A stretch of DNA of 18,494 nucleotides from the NCBI GenBank assembly GCA_946886255.1, contig CAMPIG010000042.1, positions 1 through 18,494 of the forward strand, in the 5' to 3' direction. Below the pieces are notes generated by a model. That model was not told the origin of the DNA, did no database searches, and saw only the letters and a list, made by a program, of their open reading frames with translations. Positions within the stretch are counted from its first letter, which is position 1; every line of letters begins with the position of its first letter. The stretch comes from an uncultured Cellvibrio sp. GTDB lineage: Bacteria; Pseudomonadota; Gammaproteobacteria; Pseudomonadales; Cellvibrionaceae. Below, one piece after another: positions 1 to 7,856 of the stretch. Both the position numbers and the translations under genes were made by a program.

Positions 1-963
1 ATTGGCACCAGTTTTTATTGGGATGATGCGATTTATATTCTCGGTGAAGCCAATCAGGACACCGACGAATTTGATAGCCATGTTGTTGTTCACGAATGGG
101 GCCATTACATTGAAGATGCGTTAGCGCGTTCGGATTCTATTGGCGGTTCGCATCAATATGGTGATTATCTCGATATGCGCGTCGCTTTTTCTGAAGGCTT
201 CGCCAATGCGTTTGCAGCAATGATGTTGGATGATCCCATCTACCGGGACAGCAGCGGTTTCAATCAATCCACCAGTTTTATGTATGATGTTCGCGAAAAA
301 AGTCACCCTGCGCAGGGCTGGTACAGTGAAGCTTCTGTTGAATCGATTTTATATAATTATTTTCTCAGCAGTACCAATAAAACAGCCAAGGATTTTTCAC
401 CAATTTTATCCACATTGATCGATAGTTCTTATGCCAATGCGGATAGTTTGGTGACGATATTCTTGTTTGCTGAGCGCCTTCTTGCTCGTCACCCTATGCA
501 TCGTGACGCTTTTGAAAGCCTTCTCTTTGAGCAGGATATTAATGCCGTAAACCAATACGCTGATGGTGAAACCAACAGTGGTAGTAACAGCATTAACTTG
601 CCGGTTTACAAAACTGTGGCAACAGGTGGCACTCCAACGAATGTATGCAGTACCTCGGAACATACTGATTACAATAAATTGGGTATCTACCAGTTTCTTC
701 GCTTATCGATAACCCAACGCGGTAATTACACCGTGCGAGTTGAACGATCCGGCGGTGACTTTGTCACGCAAAGTGACCCCGATTTTGTGATCTACTCGCG
801 TGGCGCGGTAGTAGCTGAAGGTGCATCCACAACCAATAACGTGGAGCTGCAAACGGTGATGTTGGAAACAGGTAACCATATTGTTGAAGTTGCCGATTAT
901 GAAAACGTCAATCGTTCAGGTGATGTCATCACCTGTTTTAATGTTTTTATCGCGCGTCAATAA
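1..963 (+). CDS. Secreted zinc metalloprotease (gluzincin-like), 5'-truncated by window edge
   Basis: The reading frame is open from base 1, so the N-terminus, including any signal peptide and propeptide, lies outside the window; 320 residues are visible. A zinc-binding HEWGH motif sits at visible residues 31–35 (bases 91–105). A downstream SEGFAN motif (Glu at visible residue 65) resembles the third-ligand glutamate of gluzincin peptidases, where HExxH plus a distal Glu bind zinc. The last 110 or so residues look like a beta-sandwich of the pre-peptidase C-terminal type, with two cysteines (visible residues 216 and 312) that could form a disulfide; this suggests secretion. The ATG at base 175 is internal, because the catalytic motif lies upstream of it. 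The substrate is unknown and I cannot assign a MEROPS family. A small lipoprotein gene follows after 37 bases and may be co-transcribed. Metalloprotease identity is fairly safe; specificity is not. Confidence 0.8.
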   Translation: MGTSFYWDDAIYILGEANQDTDEFDSHVVVHEWGHYIEDALARSDSIGGSHQYGDYLDMRVAFSEGFANAFAAMMLDDPIYRDSSGFNQSTSFMYDVREKSHPAQGWYSEASVESILYNYFLSSTNKTAKDFSPILSTLIDSSYANADSLVTIFLFAERLLARHPMHRDAFESLLFEQDINAVNQYADGETNSGSNSINLPVYKTVATGGTPTNVCSTSEHTDYNKLGIYQFLRLSITQRGNYTVRVERSGGDFVTQSDPDFVIYSRGAVVAEGASTTNNVELQTVMLETGNHIVEVADYENVNRSGDVITCFNVFIARQ

Positions 964-1000
964 GTTGGTCGCAATACCTAAAATAACCATAGAGGTAGTT

Positions 1001-1576
1001 ATGTTCAGGAAAATGCAATGGTGTTCCTGGTTGTTGATGGGCATATTTGTTGTTGCATGTAGTAACGAATCAATGACAACCACGTTTGAGGCAAATAAAA
1101 GCCCGGTAACCGAGCAGCCGAAAACCAGCGTAAAAAATTCGGGAAATCACCACGACATTCATCGTGGCAAACCCGGTGCAGACGTAAGCCTGCGCAAAAA
1201 TATCGTGCACTGCCTTGAACCGGGTGTTGATGCTGATGTGACCTTGGAGCTGGCGGCTTCTTACAGTGAAGGCGAGATGACCGTCGCCTTGGCCGGTAGC
1301 AATGGGCTTCATATTGTGGATGGAGAAATTCACTACACCTTTCCCTTGAGCCAAACAGGCAATTACAGCATGCCGTTGCGTTTGGTGGCGGCAGAAGCGG
1401 GGCGCTACTACGTTCATATGCAGGTGACGGTAAATCATCAGGGGCGACAAACGATGCGAGCGCTTTCAGCAATTGTGCAAGTCGGGCCAGAGACACCGTC
1501 AGACAAGCGCCAAAAGGCAGGCAGTGCGGACAGCGTTATACCCTTACCAGCCCAGGAAACTATCATCCAGCGATAG
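1001..1576 (+). CDS. Putative lipoprotein of unknown function
   Basis: This encodes 191 residues. I chose the ATG at 1001 because an AGAGG ribosome-binding site lies at 991–995 and because it opens a clean lipoprotein signal: positive N-terminus (FRKMQW), a hydrophobic stretch, and a VVAC lipobox with the modified Cys at residue 20. The in-frame ATG at 881 would bury the signal peptide and overlap the upstream gene by 83 bases. The mature part starts with a low-complexity Ser/Thr/Asn-rich linker (about 21–60), followed by what looks like one Ig-like beta-sandwich (about 65–165, with alternating hydrophobics and a GRYYVHMQVTV strand). I do not recognise the family. Its position 37 bases after the metalloprotease suggests a joint transcript and perhaps an envelope-anchored partner, but that is inference. 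Confidence 0.7.
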   Translation: MFRKMQWCSWLLMGIFVVACSNESMTTTFEANKSPVTEQPKTSVKNSGNHHDIHRGKPGADVSLRKNIVHCLEPGVDADVTLELAASYSEGEMTVALAGSNGLHIVDGEIHYTFPLSQTGNYSMPLRLVAAEAGRYYVHMQVTVNHQGRQTMRALSAIVQVGPETPSDKRQKAGSADSVIPLPAQETIIQR

Positions 1577-1633
1577 TAAATCGGCTAATGATAAGTCTTC
1601 TCATTTGCTGGCCGTTGCCGCGCCATTTTGGGC

Positions 1634-1639
1634 TATAAT
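1634..1639 (+). promoter_or_regulatory. Possible −10 box for aguAB
   Basis: A perfect TATAAT lies 66 bases before the aguA start. No good −35 sits at 16–18 bases: TTGCCG is too close (13) and TTGCTG too far (23). It may be an activator-dependent promoter, or chance. Confidence 0.35.
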
Positions 1640-1705
1640 GCCCGCCCATCTTAGGGCGCCATTGTGGCACCCGCTTCTTTATATATACATCACCGAGGTA
1701 TGACT

Positions 1706-2746
1706 ATGGCTGACCAACGCCTTCTCGCCGAATGGGAGCCCCAGGATGCAGTACTGCTTTCCTGGCCACATAAGGGCACCGATTGGGACTGGATTCTGGA
1801 GGACGTGACGCAGCTCTACGAGGCCTTGGCCACGGTCATTTGCGACTATGCTGACCTGGTGATTGCCGCACCGGCTGAGGAGTTGGATCACATTCGCACG
1901 CGTCTCGCGGCGATGGATGCTCCAATGGAATATATTTATCTCTACCCGACCCCAACCAACGATACCTGGGCACGGGACTTCGGTCCCCTTACCGTTGAAA
2001 CGGCGGAAGGTATGAAGTTGCTGGATTTTCAATTCAATGGCTGGGGTAATAAGTTTAAGCACGACCTCGACAACCGGATCACCAGCAATCTTTTTGAGCA
2101 GGGTGCTTTCGCTGCCGCTACCTATGAAAAGCAGGATTGGGTTCTGGAAGGTGGTTCCATTGAAACCGATGGCAAAGGCACATTGCTTACCACGGCTTCC
2201 TGCTTGCTCAATCCCAATCGCAACCCCCAACTGACACAGAGCCACATTGAAACACGTTTAAAAGAAGCCTTCGGCGTGCGCAAGATCAATTGGCTGCACC
2301 ACGGCCATCTGGCCGGCGACGATACCGACAGCCATATTGATACTTTGGCGCGGCTCTGCCCGAATAATGTAATTGTGTATGTTGCCTGTGATGATCCGGC
2401 GGATGAACATTATGCAGAGCTGAAGAAGATGGAGGCGGAACTGAGCGGTATGACCGACGCGGATGGCGAACCCTATACCCTTATCCCGCTGCCTTGGCCA
2501 CATGCTATCGTCAACGACGACAACCAACGTTTGCCGGCAACGTATGCTAATTTTTTGATTCTGAATGAGGCCGTGCTGGTGCCCATCTATGACTGTATGG
2601 CCGATGAGGATGCGCTGGAGCAGATTTCCCAAGCCTTCCCCGGCTACGATGTGTTGGGCATTCCCTGCGCAACCTTGATTGAACAGGGCGGTAGCTTGCA
2701 CTGCATCACCATGCAATTACCTGAAGGAGTTCTTGAGCCGTTATGA
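1706..2746 (+). CDS. aguA: Agmatine deiminase
   Basis: The enzyme hydrolyses agmatine to N-carbamoylputrescine and ammonia, in the cytoplasmic route from arginine to putrescine. The 346-residue product has the peptidylarginine-deiminase-type (guanidino-modifying) hallmarks: an early WEPQDAVLLSWPH segment, a TNDTWARDFGP motif, a HGHLAGDDTDSHIDT motif carrying the catalytic His/Asp residues, and the nucleophile Cys333 in GGSLHCITMQ. Length is in the family's usual range. Start choice: ATG 1706 has GAGG at 1695–1698, 7 bases away. ATG 1700, two codons upstream, would be only 1 base from that site, and the longer in-frame start at 1664 adds a non-conserved tail. The stop overlaps the aguB start in ATGA, indicating translational coupling. 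No regulator of the aguR type is visible nearby. Confidence 0.95.
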   Translation: MADQRLLAEWEPQDAVLLSWPHKGTDWDWILEDVTQLYEALATVICDYADLVIAAPAEELDHIRTRLAAMDAPMEYIYLYPTPTNDTWARDFGPLTVETAEGMKLLDFQFNGWGNKFKHDLDNRITSNLFEQGAFAAATYEKQDWVLEGGSIETDGKGTLLTTASCLLNPNRNPQLTQSHIETRLKEAFGVRKINWLHHGHLAGDDTDSHIDTLARLCPNNVIVYVACDDPADEHYAELKKMEAELSGMTDADGEPYTLIPLPWPHAIVNDDNQRLPATYANFLILNEAVLVPIYDCMADEDALEQISQAFPGYDVLGIPCATLIEQGGSLHCITMQLPEGVLEPL

Positions 2747-3624
2747 ACCAGTTAAACGTCGGGCTTGTTCAACATAGTTGTAGCGCGGATACCACCGCAA
2801 ACCTGCAAAAGACCATGGCCGAAATTCGTCAGGCTGCGCAGCAGGGTGCTCAATTGATTGTGTTGCAGGAATTGCATCGCGGTTTGTATTTCTGTCAGCA
2901 AGAGCAGGTGGAAGCCTTTGATTTGGCGGAACCTATTCCCGGTCCGAGCACAGCAGCGCTGGGTGCGCTAGCCAGCGAACTGGGTGTGGTGATCGTCGCT
3001 TCGCTGTTTGAGAAGCGGGCAACCGGCCTGCATCACAACACGGCGGTTGTGTTGGAGAAAGACGGCAGCATCGCGGGCAAGTATCGCAAGATGCATATCC
3101 CGGATGATCCGGGATTTTATGAAAAATTTTATTTCACGCCGGGAGACCTGGGATTTAATCCGATTCAAACCTCGGTGGGTAAGCTGGGTGTTTTGGTCTG
3201 TTGGGATCAGTGGTTTCCGGAGGCGGCACGGCTTATGGCTATGGCTGGTGCCGAGTTGCTGATTTACCCCACCGCTATTGGTTGGAATCCGGACGATGAT
3301 AGTGCAGAGCAGGGACGTCAACGGGAAGCCTGGATAACAGTGCAGCGGGGCCACGCTATTGCTAATGGAGTTCCAGTTATCAGTGTGAATCGCGTCGGTC
3401 ATGAAGCCGATCCTGCCGGTGGAGTAGGCATTAATTTTTGGGGCAACAGTTTTGTTGCCGGCCCCCAAGGGGAATTTTTGTTTCAAGCGGATACACACGG
3501 CGAAGTAACCCAAGTCGTTGCAGTGGACATGGAGCGCAGTGAACAGATTCGGCGAATCTGGCCATACTTGCGTGACCGCCGGGTTGATCATTATGGTGAT
3601 CTGGTAAAAATCTTTCGCGATTAG
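2743..3624 (+). CDS. aguB: N-carbamoylputrescine amidase
   Basis: The enzyme cleaves N-carbamoylputrescine to putrescine, CO2 and ammonia, completing the agmatine-to-putrescine pathway begun by the gene just upstream. The 293-residue protein is a nitrilase-superfamily (C–N hydrolase) enzyme. The catalytic triad is visible as Glu43 (VLQELHRG), Lys116 (YRKMHIPD) and Cys153 (LVCWDQWFPEAAR). The substrate call rests on the RGLYFC and CWDQWFPE motifs typical of this subfamily, on full length, and on the 4-base ATGA overlap with agmatine deiminase. Such a tight overlap implies a single transcript and stoichiometric translation. I see no hairpin terminator after it; the following 190 bases are discussed separately. 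Confidence 0.95.
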   Translation: MNQLNVGLVQHSCSADTTANLQKTMAEIRQAAQQGAQLIVLQELHRGLYFCQQEQVEAFDLAEPIPGPSTAALGALASELGVVIVASLFEKRATGLHHNTAVVLEKDGSIAGKYRKMHIPDDPGFYEKFYFTPGDLGFNPIQTSVGKLGVLVCWDQWFPEAARLMAMAGAELLIYPTAIGWNPDDDSAEQGRQREAWITVQRGHAIANGVPVISVNRVGHEADPAGGVGINFWGNSFVAGPQGEFLFQADTHGEVTQVVAVDMERSEQIRRIWPYLRDRRVDHYGDLVKIFRD

Positions 3625-3802
3625 CTGATCTGATAAATCTTCATTTTGATTGCTGGATTTCAGAACTAATGCAAGGAAGCGTCATGGACGGATCTGGTCA
3701 ACGTTGTCCGAAGAAATATTTGTTGTTCCCCTTCGCTTTTTATTCGATTGGCTGTTAAATCGGGGTCACTTTGCACAATAATATGTGCCGAGAATAACCA
3801 AA

Positions 3803-3811
3803 CGAATATTC
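3803..3811. repeat. CGAATATTC element before first diguanylate cyclase gene
   Basis: The palindrome GAATATTC, within AACGAATATTC, lies 4 bases before the start codon of the small GGDEF gene. The same 11-mer occurs at 4642–4652, upstream of the second GGDEF gene, and the 10-bp palindrome CGAATATTCG lies at 15479–15488. Function unknown. The remaining 3625–3802 stretch shows no convincing promoter or terminator. Confidence 0.35.
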
Positions 3812-3815
3812 ACTC

Positions 3816-4520
3816 ATGAACAGCGACGCTCGCGAAGAAAATACGAATAATTCCACTGCGCGAGTTGAATGTCCTAACGGCGATTCAGCGTGCGGCTATC
3901 TCCGTGAAATTATTCAACTTCGCGAAGAAGTTGTCCGCCTAAACGAGCAGAATCGTACCGATGCACTGACCGGGTTATATAACTTTCGTTTTTTTAATGA
4001 AGTCATTTCGATAGAAATGGAGCGGACCCGTCGTTCGGGTCAGACCATGGCGTTGATCCTGTTGGATGTAGATCACTTCAAATCATTTAATGATCGATTG
4101 GGTCATGAGGCCGGCAACACTGCTTTGAAGCATATCAGCCGATTGATAGCGCAGACCGTGCGTAAGTTGGATATGGCTTGCCGTTTCGGCGGTGAAGAGT
4201 TTGTCATCATTCTGCCGGATACTGAGTTGCCTCAGGCAGTACAGGTTGCAGAGCGGCTGCGAGAGGCGCTTACCAGTGCACCGTTGGTGATTGAAGATAA
4301 CAAGCCGGCATTTCTTACGCTCAGTGCGGGCGTAGATGTCTATACACCGATGTGCAGTGATACGGCTGATAGCCTGTTACGGCGGGTTGACACCTGGTTA
4401 TATCAAGCAAAACATCAGGGACGCAATCGCGTGGCCCATCCAGTGCTTGAGCCAAGAACGGCAGGTGTTGCAGTAACACCGGAGGAAAAGGCTGCGCTAT
4501 TGGTATCGATGGACCGATGA
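3816..4520 (+). CDS. Diguanylate cyclase, small, single GGDEF domain
   Basis: The protein (234 residues) should condense two GTP into the second messenger c-di-GMP. Residues about 30–50 form a short, charged, probably coiled-coil helix leading into the conserved DALTGLYN entry of the GGDEF domain. The catalytic loop is GGEEF at 125–129, an active variant, and the metal-binding DVDHF is present. An RxxD inhibitory site (Arg116, Asp119) sits at the canonical distance before the loop, so product feedback inhibition is expected. No transmembrane, receiver or PAS domain is seen. The N-terminus has a Cys pair (CPNGDSAC), a possible but unproven sensing feature. The last 30 residues after the domain are not conserved-looking. 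ATG 3816 has no clear Shine–Dalgarno sequence, so the start is less certain than the function. A second diguanylate cyclase follows. Confidence 0.9.
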   Translation: MNSDAREENTNNSTARVECPNGDSACGYLREIIQLREEVVRLNEQNRTDALTGLYNFRFFNEVISIEMERTRRSGQTMALILLDVDHFKSFNDRLGHEAGNTALKHISRLIAQTVRKLDMACRFGGEEFVIILPDTELPQAVQVAERLREALTSAPLVIEDNKPAFLTLSAGVDVYTPMCSDTADSLLRRVDTWLYQAKHQGRNRVAHPVLEPRTAGVAVTPEEKAALLVSMDR

Positions 4521-4641
4521 AGACCAATCAGCGCTGAGAGAGAACACTTTTTCACAGACAATTCGTTGGTTTTATTCTCTTATATGCCGGCTCGACAGAT
4601 ACGGAAGTATGGTCTATTGTTGATCCATGCGACAAGGCGTG

Positions 4642-4652
4642 AACGAATATTC
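4642..4652. repeat. AACGAATATTC element before second diguanylate cyclase gene
   Basis: This is identical over 11 bases to the element just upstream of the previous GGDEF gene. It lies in the 287-base gap between the two cyclase genes, about 155 bases before the second start. Confidence 0.35.
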
Positions 4653-4757
4653 CACCCCGTAAACCAATAGCCTCGCAACTGCCGACCTATAGCGATTAAC
4701 TTAAACTCTTTCCGGCCTGTTCATAGTTATCTTCTGGAGTATTACAGCAAGGTGGCA

Positions 4758-4779
4758 AAGTGGCTCAACCGAGCCATTT
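4758..4779. promoter_or_regulatory. Hairpin in the leader of the PAS–GGDEF gene
   Basis: TGGCTC and GAGCCA form a perfect 6-bp stem around an AACC loop, extendable to 9 bp by AAG/TTT with one G·U pair. It lies 28 bases before the GTG start. Only three T follow, so it is a weak terminator at best and could be a leader structure. Confidence 0.45.
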
Positions 4780-4807
4780 GTAGAGTGCATTTCTTCGCAG
4801 GGCGTGT

Positions 4808-6520
4808 GTGAAAAAATCTGAGCAACTGATAACCCTTAACAACTTTCTCCGACTTACTTTGATCGGCTTTTGTGGCGGATTGTTCGCGTTTTTGGGAGGG
4901 GTTGGTCTTGTCTTTTGGTATCTCTTGGGGTTGCCGCGACCTTCCGGATCCTTGCTCCTGATTTTCCTGGGCATCTGTATAGGTGGTGCTATCGGTTTGG
5001 TTTATATCACCACCCGTTACGTAAAGGATCAGCTAGCGCGCCCGATAACGCACCTGATTGCGAATACCCAATTAAGTGCGAATACGGACGGTCTGCACGC
5101 TGAGCCCACCACTAATATTGCGGAAATCAACATTCTCTCCCGCAGTATTCGCCATATCCTCGGAAAAATACTTCTCCGCGAACACAGTATTATCGGGAGC
5201 GAGCGGCGCTTGTCTCTGGCGTTGCGTGGCAGTGGAGAAGGGGTGTGGGATTGGGATATCCAGGAAAATAATTCTTACATTGATCCTAATTGCTGCAATA
5301 TCCTCGATGTAAAGCCGGAAGAGTTGGCTGTTGATAACCGGCTTTGGCTTAAACGATTATTCTCTGAGGATGCCGAACAAGCCAAACAGTATTTCAGGCG
5401 AGTTGCAGCAGGAGAGCTTTCTTCTTTTGAGGGTGAATATCGCATCCCTGAGCAGGATGACGACTCTGGATATCGATGGGTTCAAATTCGTGGCAGTGTC
5501 GTTGAGTGGGATGATCAGGGCGCGCCGACACGTATGTCTGGCACAGTCAGTAATGTGACACAACGCAAAATGTCCGAGCAGCAGTTGAAGCTTTATTCAA
5601 CGGCCTTTAAATGTACCAAGAACGCGGTGGTGATGCTGGACAAGGATTTCCGGATTCTCGCCGCTAATCGTGCCTTTTGTCAGATCAGTGGTCAGCAGGA
5701 GCACTTAGTAGTCGGACGGAGCTATATTTTCCAACACGCGGAAATTCCTGCAGAACAATTCCATAAAGTTATAAAAATGCAGGTTAACAACCGTATGGAG
5801 TGGCACGGTGAAGCTTTAGGGGTAAGAAGCGATGGCAGTCACTATCCGCAAGAGTTAGCGGTTTATGGTGTATACGACGATTTTATCAATTTAACTCACT
5901 ACGTTACGATTTTTTCTGACATTACTGAGCGGAAACGTACAGAAGAAAATCTAAGAGTATTGGCAAACTACGATCCATTGACAGGCCTAGCTAATCGTTA
6001 CATGTTCAATGCGACCTTTACTCGTTCGTTGCAAAGTGCGCGGCGAAAAAATGAGAAGCTGGCACTATTGTTTATTGATCTTGATCACTTTAAACAAGTG
6101 AATGACCTTCTTGGTCACGATGCTGGTGATCGGTTATTGATAGAAGTGGCTAACCGCATTCAAGGTAGCATTCGCGAGACGGACACGGCTGCCCGACTCG
6201 CTGGTGATGAGTTTGTGGTGATATTGGAAAACATTCAGACATTAACCGATGTGGAACAGGTTGCGTTGAAAATTCTCAACGCTTTATCAAATCAAACCAG
6301 TTCACCGGATAGTTTATCCCGCATCAGTGCCAGTATTGGTGTGAGCGTATTCCCGGACCAGGGTAATGACCCGGAAGCGCTTTTGCGTTCTGCTGATCGT
6401 GCAATGTATGATGCGAAAACGCTCGGGCGTAATCGTTTAAACATAAGCACGGATGCAGGTGAATGCACAGTCTTTGACCATCGGCAGTTAGTTGATAATG
6501 GTAATGGTAATGTCAATTGA
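4808..6520 (+). CDS. Membrane-anchored PAS–PAS–GGDEF diguanylate cyclase
   Basis: The 570-residue protein is predicted to make c-di-GMP in response to an unknown signal. In order: two transmembrane helices (about 16–40 and 47–67) with almost no periplasmic loop; a linker (75–130) that begins ARPITHLI and looks HAMP-like; a first PAS domain (about 132–255, PAS_3-like, ending VSNVTQRK); a second PAS domain (about 262–380, ending FSDITERKR); and a GGDEF domain (about 385–550). The active-site loop reads AGDEF at 465–469, a variant usually compatible with activity. An RETD inhibitory site precedes it at the canonical spacing. There is no EAL domain, so this is a cyclase only. The start is GTG at 4808 with AGGG at 4799–4802. 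With only a short external loop, sensing is more likely cytoplasmic, via the PAS domains, or within the membrane; the ligand is unknown. Confidence 0.92.
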   Translation: MKKSEQLITLNNFLRLTLIGFCGGLFAFLGGVGLVFWYLLGLPRPSGSLLLIFLGICIGGAIGLVYITTRYVKDQLARPITHLIANTQLSANTDGLHAEPTTNIAEINILSRSIRHILGKILLREHSIIGSERRLSLALRGSGEGVWDWDIQENNSYIDPNCCNILDVKPEELAVDNRLWLKRLFSEDAEQAKQYFRRVAAGELSSFEGEYRIPEQDDDSGYRWVQIRGSVVEWDDQGAPTRMSGTVSNVTQRKMSEQQLKLYSTAFKCTKNAVVMLDKDFRILAANRAFCQISGQQEHLVVGRSYIFQHAEIPAEQFHKVIKMQVNNRMEWHGEALGVRSDGSHYPQELAVYGVYDDFINLTHYVTIFSDITERKRTEENLRVLANYDPLTGLANRYMFNATFTRSLQSARRKNEKLALLFIDLDHFKQVNDLLGHDAGDRLLIEVANRIQGSIRETDTAARLAGDEFVVILENIQTLTDVEQVALKILNALSNQTSSPDSLSRISASIGVSVFPDQGNDPEALLRSADRAMYDAKTLGRNRLNISTDAGECTVFDHRQLVDNGNGNVN

Positions 6521-6575
6521 GCAATAGCACCTTTATATCAAGGATAGATCGAATAAAATCGTATTGGAGTTGCTC

Positions 6576-7049
6576 ATGACATTTCCCGCAATAGGCAAAC
6601 TGGCTCCGGCTTTTACGCTTCAAAATCAAGCAGGCGAACATGTTTCGTTGAAAGATTTTAAGGGTAAAAAGAATGTAGTGATTTATTTTTACCCAAAGGC
6701 TTCAACGCCGGGTTGTACTACCCAAGCTTGTGGTATTCGTGACACGAAAACCGAACTGGCAAATCTCGATACAGTCGTTTTGGGTATCAGTCCGGATAAT
6801 CCAAAAAAGTTACAAAAGTTTATTGATAAATACGATCTCAACTTTGATTTGTTGGCCGATGAAGGCCACGTTGTTGCAGAAAAATATGGCGTATGGGGTT
6901 TAAAAAAATTTATGGGAAGGGAGTTTATGGGTATATTACGAACTTCTTTCTTCATCGATAAAAACGGATATTTGCGTTATATCATGGACAAGGTAAATAC
7001 GAAAACTCATGACCAGGAAGTCATTGCTTACATCAAAGAGCAATTTTAA
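6576..7049 (+). CDS. bcp: Thioredoxin-dependent thiol peroxidase (bacterioferritin comigratory protein)
   Basis: This peroxiredoxin reduces hydrogen peroxide and organic hydroperoxides using thioredoxin. The 157-residue product has the thioredoxin-fold motif FYPKASTPGCTTQACGIRD, with the peroxidatic Cys47 and a second Cys52 five residues later, as in E. coli Bcp, an atypical 2-Cys enzyme. Length matches the family. ATG 6576 is preferred over the in-frame TTG at 6564 because a GGAG ribosome-binding site lies at 6566–6569 with a 6-base spacer, and because the protein then starts at the family position. It lies 55 bases after the PAS–GGDEF gene and may be partly co-transcribed, but no functional link is evident. 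Confidence 0.95.
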   Translation: MTFPAIGKLAPAFTLQNQAGEHVSLKDFKGKKNVVIYFYPKASTPGCTTQACGIRDTKTELANLDTVVLGISPDNPKKLQKFIDKYDLNFDLLADEGHVVAEKYGVWGLKKFMGREFMGILRTSFFIDKNGYLRYIMDKVNTKTHDQEVIAYIKEQF

Positions 7050-7112
7050 AAAACGGATTTAGAATTGTGTGATCTTACGCAGCTTTTAAACAGGAATTTT
7101 TGCGAGATGGAC

Positions 7113-7140
7113 TTTGTATCTGCCAGTATTGGCCTATAAT
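7113..7140 (+). promoter_or_regulatory. Possible promoter for the AraC-type gene
   Basis: A perfect TATAAT lies at 7135–7140, with a weak −35 (TTTGTA at 7113–7118, 16-base spacer). It would give an untranslated leader of about 130 bases ahead of the start at 7277. No other clear structure is seen between 7050 and 7276. Confidence 0.45.
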
Positions 7141-7276
7141 GAGTGCACACGGAAAGTAGGCTTAGGTTTGTGCAGGGAGGGATCGAAGTTAAGTTTTTTG
7201 TTTCTCTCAGTCGGTGTGCAAACACTTTGTTCGATAATAAAATGCCCAGCTTAGTTTGGCAGAAGGAGAGGCCTGT

Positions 7277-7720
7277 ATGATTCAGTTACAACGTATATAC
7301 CGCAACAACGATGCCGCTTCCGATAATGCTTTTGATGGATCGCATATTCGATCCTATGAAGAGTATCTGGATATGGCAAAAATACCTTCTTGCGAAGGGG
7401 TGTCTGCGCGTGTCATGGATGCACTGCAACAGCGTGTTGGCCACGCTGAACTGTCGATCGATAAGATAGCGGAAGACATCAACCTTTCAAAAAGGACACT
7501 GCAGCGCCGTCTGCAACAACAGCAAGCTAATTTTGCTCAGTTGCGTGATAGCATGCGCTTCCATTATGCGATCAAATATTTAATTGATGAGCATATGAGT
7601 GTTGATACAGTATCCAAAGCATTGGATTTTTCTGATCGCACGAGCTTTACCAACGCCTTCAAGCGTTGGACGGGGCTTTCTCCGAGTGTGTTTCGCAAGC
7701 TATTCCGCGACTATGCTTGA
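7277..7720 (+). CDS. AraC-family transcriptional regulator, DNA-binding domain only
   Basis: The 147-residue protein consists of an uncharacterised N-terminal segment of about 45 residues and a complete AraC/XylS double helix-turn-helix. The first HTH is around 61–80 (IDKIAEDINLSKRTLQRRL) and the second around 109–132 (SVDTVSKALDFSDRTSFTNAFKRW), followed by the family signature ending TGLSPSVFRK. AraC proteins usually carry a ligand or dimerisation domain of 150–200 residues; none is present here. The start ATG 7277 has AGGAG at 7264–7268; the in-frame TTG at 7256 lies upstream of that site. No frameshift or remnant of a sensor domain is visible upstream, so it seems natively small rather than broken. 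A strong hairpin follows. Target genes are unknown. Confidence 0.85.
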   Translation: MIQLQRIYRNNDAASDNAFDGSHIRSYEEYLDMAKIPSCEGVSARVMDALQQRVGHAELSIDKIAEDINLSKRTLQRRLQQQQANFAQLRDSMRFHYAIKYLIDEHMSVDTVSKALDFSDRTSFTNAFKRWTGLSPSVFRKLFRDYA

Positions 7721-7760
7721 TCGCAATTCAGCAGCTCGGCTCTTGCGGCTAACTCTGCAA

Positions 7761-7781
7761 TGACGATACTTCATTTCGTCA
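7761..7781 (+). repeat. Small hairpin upstream of the yajC terminator
   Basis: TGACGA and TCGTCA form a 6-bp stem around a 9-base loop. It is directly followed by the larger hairpin at 7789. It may be part of one folded leader or 3' end. Confidence 0.35.
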
Positions 7782-7788
7782 GGATAGG

Positions 7789-7834
7789 GCGCTAATTGCC
7801 TGCTCTGTGTAAACAGGGTAGAGTTAGCGCTTTT
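7789..7834 (+). terminator. Intrinsic terminator between the AraC-type gene and yajC
   Basis: GCGCTAA (7789–7795) pairs with TTAGCGC (7824–7830), enclosing an inner stem (CTCTGT/ACAGGG around GTAA), and is followed by TTTT. It ends only 22 bases before the yajC start, leaving no room for a separate promoter behind it. Confidence 0.65.
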
Positions 7835-7856
7835 CCAAATAATAGGGGTTAGTTTC

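Noticed and set aside
881..1000. Longer N-terminus for the lipoprotein starting at ATG 881
   Set aside because: It overlaps the end of the metalloprotease gene and would place the signal peptide 40 residues inside; ATG 1001 has its own ribosome-binding site and a proper lipoprotein signal.
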